A DNA stretch of 36,655 nt from CAZYXZ01 sp964651395 (lineage in GTDB: Bacteria > Actinomycetota > Actinomycetes > BP-191): positions 1 to 36,655 of the forward strand of contig CAZYXZ010000027.1 of NCBI GenBank assembly GCA_964651395.1, given 5' to 3'. Of the stretch, positions 30,085-36,655 are shown in pieces (positions within the stretch are counted from its first letter, which is position 1; each line of letters opens with the position of its first letter). Position numbers and translations under genes: made by a program. A model generated the notes under the pieces. That model searched no databases, was not told the DNA's origin, and saw nothing but the letters and a program-made list of their open reading frames with translations.

Positions 30085-31533
30085 GCTGCCGAGCAGTTCG
30101 ACCAGAGACCGGCGTTGCACCTGCCCGGTCGCCGCGGTCCGCGGGAGTGCGTCACACAGCCGCAGTGTGCGCGGGTGTTTGTGCGGCGCGAGGCGTCCCG
30201 CGCACGCCGCGCGCAGGTCCTCCAGGGAAGGGACGCGCAGCGGGTCGTCGGGGACGACGACCGCGCAGACGACCTCGCCCCATGCCTCGTCCGGGAGGCC
30301 GACGACTGCGACCTCGCGAACACCCGGCACCGTGGCGAGCACCGCTTCCACCTCGACCGGCGCAACGACCTCCCCGCCGGTACGGATCACCTCGCCCAGC
30401 CGGCCGACGACGTAGAGGTAGCCGTCGTCGTCGGCCCGCGCGACGTCCCCGGTGTGGAACCAGCCGCCGGTGAGCGCGGCCGAAGTCGCCTCGGGGTCGC
30501 GGAAGTACCCGTCGAACAGCTGCGGGCCGCGGACCAGCAGCTCGCCACCGTCGCCGAACGTCAGCTCTGTCGCCGGGCTGGGCAGGCCGCAGCTGAGCGG
30601 CCGTGCCTCGATGTCGGCGTCGTCCAGGCTGCACACGTTGCCCGCCTCGGTCGAGCCGTAGAAGACGCGCACGTGCGCGTTCGGGCACGCGGCCCGGATG
30701 GCCGCGAGCAGCGCCGGGGGCGTCGCGGATGTGCCGGTGTCCGCGAACCGCAGGGTCGGGAGCGTGCCGCCGGCGAGCTCGTCGAGGACACGCTGCCAGA
30801 CCGCCGGGATGCAGTAGAGCCGCTCAGCCGAGTGCCGGCGTACTGCCTCGACGACCGTTGGCCCGTCCGGCCGGTCGAGGTAGACGACCGTCGACCGGGC
30901 CTGCCACTGCTGGAGGGAGATGGTCCAGCCGGCCATGTGGAACAGCGGGAACGTGCACACCGAGGTGCCATGCGGCTCGAGCTGGCCACCGGGATGGGTG
31001 CGCAGGTAGTGGACGCGGTGCGAGAGCACCGCGCCCTTCGGTCGGCCCGTGCTGCCGCTGGTGAAGAAGACGACGTGCGGATCCGTCTCGGCGATCTGGG
31101 CACGGGGGAGCCGGCCCACGTCCTCCGCGGCGAGCAGTGCCGTCAGCGCGACAGCCGGTACGCCGAGCCGGGCGGCCAGCTCGCCACCCGACTCGCCGTG
31201 GGCGGCATCCACGACCAGCAGGTCGGGAGCCACCAGCTCGGCCACGGGATGTGCCTCGTCGACCGACCAGGCGGGCGCGAGCGGCGCATAGACCGCGCCG
31301 AGCAGTGCGAGCGCGGCGAAGAGCGGCGGCGCGTCCAACGACGTACCGGTCCAGCAGGCCACGCGGGACCCGGCGGACACCCCCGCACCGAGGAGCGCCT
31401 GCGCGATCCGGTCTGCGGCGCTCTCGAGGTCGCCGAAGGTGGTGGACGCGTCGCCGAAGACGGCGGCCTCGCGGTCCGGCACGGCGCGGGACGCGTTGCG
31501 GAACACGTCACCGACGAACAGCCCCGCCGCCAC
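30082..31533 (-). CDS. AMP-dependent acyl-CoA synthetase-like ligase, A10 Lys replaced
   Basis: The product has 483 residues from GTG 31533, one base after the cupin stop. Adenylation motifs are the P-loop TSGSTGRPKG (158-167), YGSTE (292-296), TGD (361-363), and GRLGEVIRTGGE (378-388) at the hinge. The C-terminal A10 motif, normally PRTxxGK, reads PRTAATGQ with Gln471 where the catalytic lysine should be; the hinge motif also lacks its usual Lys. A working enzyme would activate a carboxylic acid as acyl-AMP and pass it to CoA. With this change, adenylation may be impaired, or only the second half-reaction may run. The context (cupin, Gfo/Idh oxidoreductase) suggests catabolism of a small acid or sugar derivative. 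Confidence 0.85.
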   Translation of the reverse strand: MAAGLFVGDVFRNASRAVPDREAAVFGDASTTFGDLESAADRIAQALLGAGVSAGSRVACWTGTSLDAPPLFAALALLGAVYAPLAPAWSVDEAHPVAELVAPDLLVVDAAHGESGGELAARLGVPAVALTALLAAEDVGRLPRAQIAETDPHVVFFTSGSTGRPKGAVLSHRVHYLRTHPGGQLEPHGTSVCTFPLFHMAGWTISLQQWQARSTVVYLDRPDGPTVVEAVRRHSAERLYCIPAVWQRVLDELAGGTLPTLRFADTGTSATPPALLAAIRAACPNAHVRVFYGSTEAGNVCSLDDADIEARPLSCGLPSPATELTFGDGGELLVRGPQLFDGYFRDPEATSAALTGGWFHTGDVARADDDGYLYVVGRLGEVIRTGGEVVAPVEVEAVLATVPGVREVAVVGLPDEAWGEVVCAVVVPDDPLRVPSLEDLRAACAGRLAPHKHPRTLRLCDALPRTAATGQVQRRSLVELLGS

Positions 31534-31534
31534 A

Positions 31535-31852
31535 TCAGTCCTTGAGCTCGACGATGACCTCGTGGAACGGCTCGCTGCCCACGTTGATCGCGGTCTCGAC
31601 GCCACCACGATCGACGAACACGCAGATGCCGGGTGCGATCGGGCTCGCCAGGTAGTCCTTGAACGGGCCCGCGGTGTCCGGCTCCGGCTGTACGGCGATC
31701 GCGTCGCCGGACACCTCGATCAGGACGTGGTCCAGGTCGTGGCGGTGCACTGCGCTGCTCTCCCCCGGCGCAAGCCGCAGCTCCCAAACGCGCACCCGGT
31801 CGTTCTCGAACAGCATCTTCGTGCCGATGCCGCCCAGGATGCGCTCGCTCAT
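31535..31852 (-). CDS. small single-domain cupin
   Basis: The product has 105 residues. The first cupin motif is clear: LAPGESSAVHRHDLDH with His36, His38 and His42, then Glu46. The second half is IAPGICVFVDRG, and the final motif His is in EPFHEV. Metal-binding cupins of this size act as isomerases, epimerases or dioxygenases, or bind sugars. Both junctions are tight (ATGA with the oxidoreductase, one base to the ligase), so it belongs to that operon. The activity is not deducible. Confidence 0.8.
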   Translation of the reverse strand: MSERILGGIGTKMLFENDRVRVWELRLAPGESSAVHRHDLDHVLIEVSGDAIAVQPEPDTAGPFKDYLASPIAPGICVFVDRGGVETAINVGSEPFHEVIVELKD

Positions 31853-32832
31853 GACAGACCCCGCAAGGGGAGACCGGCAGCCCGGTAGACCGAGTCGATC
31901 ACGTGCATGGTCTTGATGGCGTCGGCCGGTGGCGTGATGTTCGGCCCGCCGCGCAGCACCGCCTCGGCGAACGCACGGAGCTGGTACGTGTACGTCGGCT
32001 CGCCCTTCACACGACCACCGGTCCTGCCCTTCGCCGACTTCACCGTGAGCCGGTTGAAGTAGTGCGGTGCCACGAAGTTCGTCACCTTCATCTCGCCGTC
32101 GTCACCGGTCACGCGCGCACTGATGCGAAGGATGTGCGAGGACCACATCGAGTTCACGGTGAAGCCACGCACGCCGTCGGGAAAGACGTACTCCGCCTCC
32201 ATCGCGCGGTCGACCTTGCGGCCGTGCAGCTTTGCCGTCGCCGACACCACCGACGGCTCGCCCGTGCCCAGGAAGCGAAGGGCGCTGACCGTGTAGCAGG
32301 TGTCCATCAGCGCGCCGCCGCCGAGCTCGTAGCTGTAGCGGATGTCGCTGAACCGCGGCAACGGGAAGCACAGGGCAGTGCGAATCTCGCGGATGATGCC
32401 GAGCTCCCCGCTGTCCATCACCTCGCGCATGCGGGCAGCGAGCGGGTGGTACCGCCAGTGATAGGCCTCGGTCACCACCAGCCCGCTGCTGGCTGCGGCA
32501 TCCGCGACGATCACCGCCTCGGCCTCGTTCGAGGTGAACGGCTTCTCGCAGAGCACATGCTTGCCGGCGGCGAGCGCCTTGAGCGTCCATTCGGCGTGCA
32601 GACCGTTGGGCAGCGGGTTGTAGACGGCGTCGATGTCCGGGTCGGCGAGCAGCGACTCGTACGACGCGTGCACCGTCGGGATGCCGTGCTTGGCGGCGAA
32701 CTTCTCCGCCTTGGCGCGGGATCGTGCGGCTACCGCGGTCACCGCCACGTCCTCGAGCGTGCGTGCGGGCTTGACGACGCCGAGCGGCGCGATGCGCGCC
32801 GCACCGAGGATGCCCATCCGCAGCTGCTGCAC
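31849..32832 (-). CDS. Gfo/Idh/MocA-family NAD(P)-dependent oxidoreductase
   Basis: The product has 327 residues from a leaderless GTG. An N-terminal Rossmann domain opens with GILGAARIA (8-16). The family's catalytic CEKPF has Glu96-Lys97, and YHWRYHPL lies in the linker. GGGALMDTCYTVSALR is the conserved substrate-domain helix; the usual GG-x3-D-x-G has Cys for the last Gly. Members oxidise or reduce sugars, inositols and similar compounds. It is the first gene of the oxidoreductase-cupin-ligase operon. Which sugar or cyclitol it uses is unknown. Confidence 0.88.
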   Translation of the reverse strand: MQQLRMGILGAARIAPLGVVKPARTLEDVAVTAVAARSRAKAEKFAAKHGIPTVHASYESLLADPDIDAVYNPLPNGLHAEWTLKALAAGKHVLCEKPFTSNEAEAVIVADAAASSGLVVTEAYHWRYHPLAARMREVMDSGELGIIREIRTALCFPLPRFSDIRYSYELGGGALMDTCYTVSALRFLGTGEPSVVSATAKLHGRKVDRAMEAEYVFPDGVRGFTVNSMWSSHILRISARVTGDDGEMKVTNFVAPHYFNRLTVKSAKGRTGGRVKGEPTYTYQLRAFAEAVLRGGPNITPPADAIKTMHVIDSVYRAAGLPLRGLS

Positions 32833-32839
32833 GCGGCGC

Positions 32840-32845
32840 AGCCTA
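32840..32845 (-). promoter_or_regulatory. -10 box of a leaderless promoter
   Basis: On the minus strand TAGGCT, seven bases, then GTG at 32832. Box and first spacer bases are almost the same as before the DinB-like gene at 27833. Confidence 0.6.
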
Positions 32846-32872
32846 GTGGCGCACGCAACCCGGGATGTCCAC

Positions 32873-32878
32873 TACCGT
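32873..32878 (+). promoter_or_regulatory. -10 box of a leaderless promoter
   Basis: TACCGT, six bases, then ATG at 32885. No ribosome-binding site is present. It is back to back with the minus-strand box at 32840-32845, 27 bases away. Confidence 0.5.
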
Positions 32879-32884
32879 GGCGTC

Positions 32885-33235
32885 ATGAGCGCAGAGATCG
32901 AAGTCGGACCAACCGCGGACATCACTCCGGGGACCGTCACCGGCGCGGGCAAGTACGCCGTCGGCAACAGCCAGGGGCAGTTGTTCGCGGTCACGCGCCG
33001 CTGCCGGCACCTGAACGCCGACCTGGCCGGCGGGTCGATCGACGCGGAAGGCCGGCTGGTCTGCCCTTGGCACCAGTCCGCCTACAACGTCACGACCGGC
33101 CGCATGGTGCGCGGGCCGCAGGGCATCTTCGCGAAGGTGCCCGGCCTCGGGACCATGTTCAAGGCGCTGACCCGCGTGCTCCCTCTGGGCCGCGGCAAGG
33201 TCACCGAGCGGGCCGGCTGCACGTTCGTGCAGTAG
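32885..33235 (+). CDS. stand-alone Rieske [2Fe-2S] ferredoxin
   Basis: The product has 116 residues. The cluster ligands are Cys40 and His42 in CRHLNADL, and Cys60 and His63 in CPWHQSAYN, with the spacing C-x-H-x17-C-x2-H. The domain is complete and soluble, with a C-terminal basic tail (KALTRVLPLGRGK). It should carry electrons to an oxygenase or reductase; no such partner is nearby. The gene is monocistronic and divergent from the oxidoreductase operon. Confidence 0.9.
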   Translation: MSAEIEVGPTADITPGTVTGAGKYAVGNSQGQLFAVTRRCRHLNADLAGGSIDAEGRLVCPWHQSAYNVTTGRMVRGPQGIFAKVPGLGTMFKALTRVLPLGRGKVTERAGCTFVQ

Positions 33236-33239
33236 TGGC

Positions 33240-33917
33240 TCAGCCCTGCGCGAACACCACCAGGAACTCCAGCACGCCGTGGTCCTCGGTGCTCACCGTG
33301 CCCGGGAAGCCCGGGTCACTGATGTTGTAGTCGGCGAACTTCACGGGGATCGAGCCGGCCACCTGGATGGTGCTGCCGACACGCTTGCCCTGGAGCGGGA
33401 AGGTGACGCTCTTCGTCACACCGTGGAGTGTCAGGTCGCCGGTTGCCTCGACCGATACCGTCGCGGCGCCCGTCGGCAAGGTGATCGGCCGGGTGAGCCT
33501 GAACGTGGCGGTCGGGTACTGGCTCACCTCCATGATCCGGCCGCGGAACTGGTTGTCACGGCGGGTCTGGTCACTGGTGACGGAGGCCATGTCGACGACG
33601 ACCTCGACTGCGCTGACCGTCGTACCGGCCAGGGTCATGGAGCCGCTGACCCTGCTCGTGCGGCCGGCGGCGGTGTTGCTCTGGCCGAAGAGCACTTCCT
33701 TCACCCGATAACCGACCACCGACTCCGGTGTCGGCTTCCACGTGCCGCTCGGGTCTCCGGTCGCCGCCGGCTCCGGCGAGGCGCTTCCGCCCGTGTCGTC
33801 GAGACTCAGGGGCGGTGGCGCTTCCTCGGCGATGAAGTTGATGTACACGAACGTCCCGCCGGTGATGAGCACCGCGATCGCGGCGATCCCGGCGACGACC
33901 CACTTGACCTTGCTCAC
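33240..33917 (-). CDS. membrane-anchored YceI-like protein
   Basis: The product has 225 residues from a GTG that overlaps the ABC ATPase stop (GTGA). One N-terminal helix (7-27) is followed by a Pro/Ser/Thr-rich linker (33-58) and a YceI-type beta-barrel: VVGYRVKEVLFG, then GSMTLAG, FRGRIMEVSQYPTATFRL, and LTLHGVTKSVTFPL, all characteristic. YceI proteins bind long-chain isoprenoids or amides in the barrel. Here it is translated with a MacB-like exporter, so it may hand over or hold a lipophilic cargo outside the membrane. Confidence 0.88.
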   Translation of the reverse strand: MSKVKWVVAGIAAIAVLITGGTFVYINFIAEEAPPPLSLDDTGGSASPEPAATGDPSGTWKPTPESVVGYRVKEVLFGQSNTAAGRTSRVSGSMTLAGTTVSAVEVVVDMASVTSDQTRRDNQFRGRIMEVSQYPTATFRLTRPITLPTGAATVSVEATGDLTLHGVTKSVTFPLQGKRVGSTIQVAGSIPVKFADYNISDPGFPGTVSTEDHGVLEFLVVFAQG

Positions 33918-34612
33918 GGCTGGACCACCAGTGTGTCGGGCACGACGCGACCGTCGCGCAGTCGGATCCGCCGTGCGGCATATCGCGCCACCTCTTCGGC
34001 GTGCGTCACCACGATGACCGTCACGCCGTGGTCGGTCGTGAGGGAACGGAGCGTGCCGACGACCTCGTCCGCCGTGGTGCTGTCGAGATTGCCGGTGGGC
34101 TCGTCAGCGAGCACCAGTCGCGGCTGGTTGGCCAGTGCCCGGGCGATCGCCACCCGCTGCTGCTCTCCCCCGGACAGCAGTGACGGCAGGTGCGTCGCGC
34201 GGTTGGACAGGCCGACCTGATCCAGCAGCTCGGCGGCGCGGGCGTGGCGCGCCTTGGCCTTGCGGACCAAGGGCACCAGCGCGGACTCGACGTTCTCGGA
34301 CGCCGTCAGCGTCGGGATCAGGTTGAAGCCCTGGAACACGAAGCCGATGTCGGCAGAGCGCACCTTGGTCAGCTGGCGGTCATCCAGCCGGCTGAGGTCG
34401 CGCCCGTCGAAGAGCAGCGAGCCGGACGTCGGCCGGTCCAGTGCGCCCAGGAGCTGCAGGAGCGTGCTCTTCCCCGAACCACTCGGCCCCTCGATCGCGA
34501 GGAACTCGCCCGGCCGGACGGTCAGGTCGATGCCGTCGAGTGCCCGCACCTCGCCGCCGCCGGCTCGATAGACCCGGCGTACCTCGTGCAGCTCGAACAA
34601 GGCTCCGGTCAT
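33914..34612 (-). CDS. ABC transporter ATPase (MacB/LolD type)
   Basis: The product has 232 residues. Walker A is GPSGSGKST (42-50), the Q loop is FVFQGFNLIP (Gln94), the signature is LSGGEQQR (146-153), Walker B is LVLADEP (166-172), and the switch His is in VVTHAEE. The LDRPTSG and NLIPTLTASENV segments are typical of the MacB/LolD/FtsE group. It pairs with the permease gene before it (ATGA overlap) and drives export or membrane-bound mechanotransmission rather than import. Confidence 0.93.
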   Translation of the reverse strand: MTGALFELHEVRRVYRAGGGEVRALDGIDLTVRPGEFLAIEGPSGSGKSTLLQLLGALDRPTSGSLLFDGRDLSRLDDRQLTKVRSADIGFVFQGFNLIPTLTASENVESALVPLVRKAKARHARAAELLDQVGLSNRATHLPSLLSGGEQQRVAIARALANQPRLVLADEPTGNLDSTTADEVVGTLRSLTTDHGVTVIVVTHAEEVARYAARRIRLRDGRVVPDTLVVQP

Positions 34613-36372
34613 CCCAGGTCCCGCAGCGCGACGACGGGAGAGAGGCGTGCCGCCCGCCAGCCGCCGATCAGACCGGCCAGCACACCGCCCAGGAGTGCGA
34701 AGGCGACGCCCAAGGCCAGCGTGCTCGCGTGCAACGGTGCCGTCAGCGTGACCTGCGACGTCTGCAGTGCCGTCTGCGTCTGCCCGAAGAGACCGGCGAG
34801 ACTCGAGCTGGCCAGGCCAGGCACGCCACCGGCCGTCGCGGTCAGGGAGGGTGAGAACGCCCGCACCGCAGCGGCCACGGCGGCGCCGACGCCGATGCCC
34901 AGAACACCCCCGAGCAGCCCGATGCCGACCGTCTCGCCGAGCAGCTGCCGGACGACGCGGCCCTTCGACCAGCCGATGGCCCGCAACGTGCCTATCTCGC
35001 GCACTCGCTTCGCGATGGAGGACAGCGTGAGAAGGACGGCGATGGCGAACGCCGCGACCAGCACGATGACGGCGAGTGCCGTCCCGAGCCGCTTCGCGAG
35101 CTTGTTCGCATCGGCGAGGCTGCCGGTCACCTGGTTGGCCAGCTCCTTGGTCGTGACCACCTCCGCTCCGGGCAGCTGCCGCTTGATGGCGGCGGCGACG
35201 GCATCGACCGAGTCGGCGCTGTCCGCTTTCACCAGTACCTGCGTGACCCGGTCGGCCTTGCCGGCCAGCTGCTGCAGGGTCTCGAGCTGGAAGTACACGT
35301 CCGCCGTACTGCCGGTAAGGGTCGGGTTGACCAGGCCGACCACCGTGTAGTCGGTCCCGTTGATCGGCAGCTTCGCGCCCACCGCGAGCGACTTGGTGTT
35401 GGCGTACGCGACGTTGAGCAGGATCTCGGTCGGCGCCGTCGCCGCGGGCCAGCGTCCCGTCGTGAGCTGGTCGGCGGTGACGAGGCCGACCTGGGGGTGG
35501 GCCGGATCGATGCCGGCGGCGGTGTAGCTCTGGTTCGTGATGTCGGTCGTCGGCGGGTTGATCACCTGGGTCAGCGTCTGCAGCGGCGTCGTGAACTGTG
35601 CGCGGAACTCACGGAACCGGGCCGGCAGGCAGGCCTCGACCGCGCCGCGGTTACCCCCACCCTGACCGCCGCCGCCGCCACCCGGTGGGCCGGCCTGGTC
35701 CGGTGGACCGATCGTCACGCCGCGGTCGGACAGGCACTTCTGGAACGCCGCGCGCTCGGCGTCGGTCATCGGCTCGGGACGCACCGTCTGCGTGAAGGTC
35801 TGCCCGCCGGTCTGGATCCGCGCCACGATCTCCGGGACGGTGCCGGTCTGGTGCTGGGCCAGCTGCACGAGCCCGCCGACGGCGGCCGTGACACCGGGGA
35901 TCTTCGCCACCTCGGCCACGGCGTCCTCGGGGAAGCTGATCAGCGTGGCGGACAGGAAGAAGTCGTGGGTGAACTTCTCCCCCGGCTTGCCGAGCTTGGC
36001 GAGGTCCGTGACGACGCTGCTGTTCTCTGTGAGCAGTGCGTTCGCATCGGCCTGGTTGAGGCCGGTGCGGCCGAGGCCGTCGCCGCCGCCGCCGAAGAAG
36101 CCGGCGCCAGGGCCGGGCTGGACGGGTGCGGACGCCGACGGGCCGGCGCTGGGCGACGCCCCGGTCGCCGACCCCGCGACGCGCGTGACGAGGATGTCGG
36201 TGCCGACCGATCCCAGCGGCGCGAGGACGCCGTCCTGCGCCTCTTGGAGACCCTGTGAGACGCCCACGATGCCGATGACCAGACCGACTCCCAGCGCCAG
36301 GCCCAGCGCGGTCAGGACGGTACGAGCCGACCGCCGACGCAGCTCACGGCGCATGTAGGTCAGGGAGAACAT
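34609..36372 (-). CDS. MacB-like ABC permease (FtsX domain)
   Basis: The product has 587 residues from ATG 36372; an in-frame TTG at 36384 is less likely. MacB topology: one N-terminal helix (about 18-41), a periplasm-type domain of about 360 residues, then three C-terminal helices in an FtsX domain (AVIVLVAAFAIAVLLTL, LLGGVLGIGVGAAVAA, ALLGGVLAGLIGGWRAA). LRAIGWSKGRVVRQLL is the usual coupling segment. The external domain holds two low-complexity stretches, Ser/Pro/Gly-rich near residues 67-95 and Gly-rich near 230. The likely role is export of a peptide, lipid or drug with the ATPase and YceI partners; the substrate is unknown. Confidence 0.9.
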   Translation of the reverse strand: MFSLTYMRRELRRRSARTVLTALGLALGVGLVIGIVGVSQGLQEAQDGVLAPLGSVGTDILVTRVAGSATGASPSAGPSASAPVQPGPGAGFFGGGGDGLGRTGLNQADANALLTENSSVVTDLAKLGKPGEKFTHDFFLSATLISFPEDAVAEVAKIPGVTAAVGGLVQLAQHQTGTVPEIVARIQTGGQTFTQTVRPEPMTDAERAAFQKCLSDRGVTIGPPDQAGPPGGGGGGQGGGNRGAVEACLPARFREFRAQFTTPLQTLTQVINPPTTDITNQSYTAAGIDPAHPQVGLVTADQLTTGRWPAATAPTEILLNVAYANTKSLAVGAKLPINGTDYTVVGLVNPTLTGSTADVYFQLETLQQLAGKADRVTQVLVKADSADSVDAVAAAIKRQLPGAEVVTTKELANQVTGSLADANKLAKRLGTALAVIVLVAAFAIAVLLTLSSIAKRVREIGTLRAIGWSKGRVVRQLLGETVGIGLLGGVLGIGVGAAVAAAVRAFSPSLTATAGGVPGLASSSLAGLFGQTQTALQTSQVTLTAPLHASTLALGVAFALLGGVLAGLIGGWRAARLSPVVALRDLG

Positions 36373-36393
36373 GGCGCCAGCCAACCACCGTGT

Positions 36394-36476
36394 GCTGTGA
36401 GTGTCCTGGGAACCACCTTGGTGGCGGCTGCCGGATTAGGCGACGACTCCCAGGACCGTCCTGGGGTGCTCACAGC
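36394..36476. promoter_or_regulatory. nested dyads in the divergent exporter upstream region
   Basis: CCCAGGAC (36449-36456) and GTCCTGGG (36458-36465) form a perfect 17-base palindrome around one base. A third copy, GTCCTGGG, lies at 36403-36410. An outer pair, GCTGTGAG (36394-36401) and CTCACAGC (36469-36476), encloses them. CCACCTTGGTGG (36413-36424) adds a small hairpin. All lie in the 136 bases between the ABC permease and the rightward gene, where operators are expected. The rest of this stretch shows no clear promoter. Confidence 0.55.
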
Positions 36477-36499
36477 CGAGGCTCAGGTACGGCGTCGAA

Positions 36500-36511
36500 C
36501 ATGCCGGCATG
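36500..36511. promoter_or_regulatory. 12-base palindrome over a start codon
   Basis: CATGCCGGCATG is a perfect palindrome whose last three bases are the proposed ATG of the right-edge gene. It could be a protein site blocking initiation, or chance in GC-rich DNA. Confidence 0.3.
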
Positions 36512-36655
36512 GACGAAACCACTGTGCTGGACGAGACCCCCACCGACCACGAGCCGACGGACGAGATCGCCGGCCGGGAGCCGCGATCACGCCCCGGCTG
36601 GCTGCGGCCGGCGGCGGTCGTGGTCGCCGCCGTCCTGTCCGGCGGCGTCGCCGGA
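36509..36655 (+). CDS. N-terminus of a membrane protein, cut by window edge
   Basis: There are 49 codons from ATG 36509. An acidic, Thr-rich cytoplasmic start of about 30 residues (MDETTVLDETP..) is followed by a short basic stretch and a hydrophobic helix starting near residue 35 (AAVVVAAVLSGGVAG). This layout is common in membrane-anchored HtrA-type proteases and other envelope proteins of actinomycetes, but nothing diagnostic is in view. An earlier ATG at 36501 lies in a frame that reads as low-quality Arg/Pro/Ser-rich protein and was not chosen. There is no ribosome-binding site. Confidence 0.6.
   Translation, partial: MDETTVLDETPTDHEPTDEIAGREPRSRPGWLRPAAVVVAAVLSGGVAG

Noticed and set aside
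36501..36655. Frame from ATG 36501 with a TACGGC box seven bases upstream
   Set aside because: The box lacks the final T, and the protein would be Arg/Pro/Ser-rich; the frame from 36509 gives a normal acidic start and a membrane helix.

Overview
The window is about 36.7 kb of very GC-rich DNA. Start and stop codons are densely overlapped, GTG starts are common, and many genes begin at or just after a TANNNT box with no ribosome-binding site. There is an M/DinB-type maleylpyruvate isomerase-like gene, an F420/flavin-type split-barrel protein, a SigE-type ECF sigma factor and MprA/TrcR-like two-component genes. Together these point to an actinomycete chromosome. I cannot place the genus. Two runs of N (6534-6633 and 14488-14497) show that this is a draft scaffold.

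Region 1 (1-7738) looks like an amino-sugar utilisation locus. On the minus strand lie a NagA-type deacetylase and an overlapping alpha/beta hydrolase that runs off the left edge. Divergently, in one ATGA-overlapped run, lie a compact ROK kinase, a second alpha/beta hydrolase, a secreted protein with two PHP metal-site motif sets (CehA/McbA-like), a GlmS/NagB-II-like double SIS protein, a gene cut by the gap, and an ADP-ribosylglycohydrolase-family protein. The simplest reading is release, phosphorylation, deacetylation and deamination/isomerisation of an N-acetylated amino sugar or a conjugate of it. No transporter is visible.

Region 2 (7872-18314) is mostly signalling. It has a stand-alone receiver overlapped by two consecutive membrane histidine kinases, a small PPOX-type protein, an OmpR-family regulator/kinase pair, a PilB/GspE-type ATPase fused to zinc ribbons and a C-terminal receiver domain, and a SigE-like sigma factor with a membrane partner. 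A tRNA-Ser(UGA) follows.

Region 3 (18457-25683) holds a small secreted protein, a class V aminotransferase, a tight minus-strand run (sulfatase, methyltransferase, lipocalin/tocopherol-cyclase-like protein, MTA/SAH-type nucleosidase) and a divergent SRPBCC plus small membrane protein pair. Region 4 (25680-33235) is a minus-strand series: Gfo/Idh/MocA oxidoreductase, cupin, AMP-dependent ligase, neutral-ceramidase-like secreted enzyme, DinB-like protein, and a GAF-GGDEF diguanylate cyclase with an intact I-site. A leaderless Rieske ferredoxin is divergent to it. Region 5 (33240-36655) is a MacB-type ABC exporter pair with a YceI-like membrane-anchored protein, and a divergent, truncated membrane-protein gene at the right edge. 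A striking cluster of dyads lies between them.

No insertion sequence, phage gene, CRISPR array or rRNA was seen. Apart from the gap there is no gene-free stretch above 300 bases. The longest are the 135-136 base divergent regions at 16834-16968 and 36373-36508, and 133 bases at 7739-7871.
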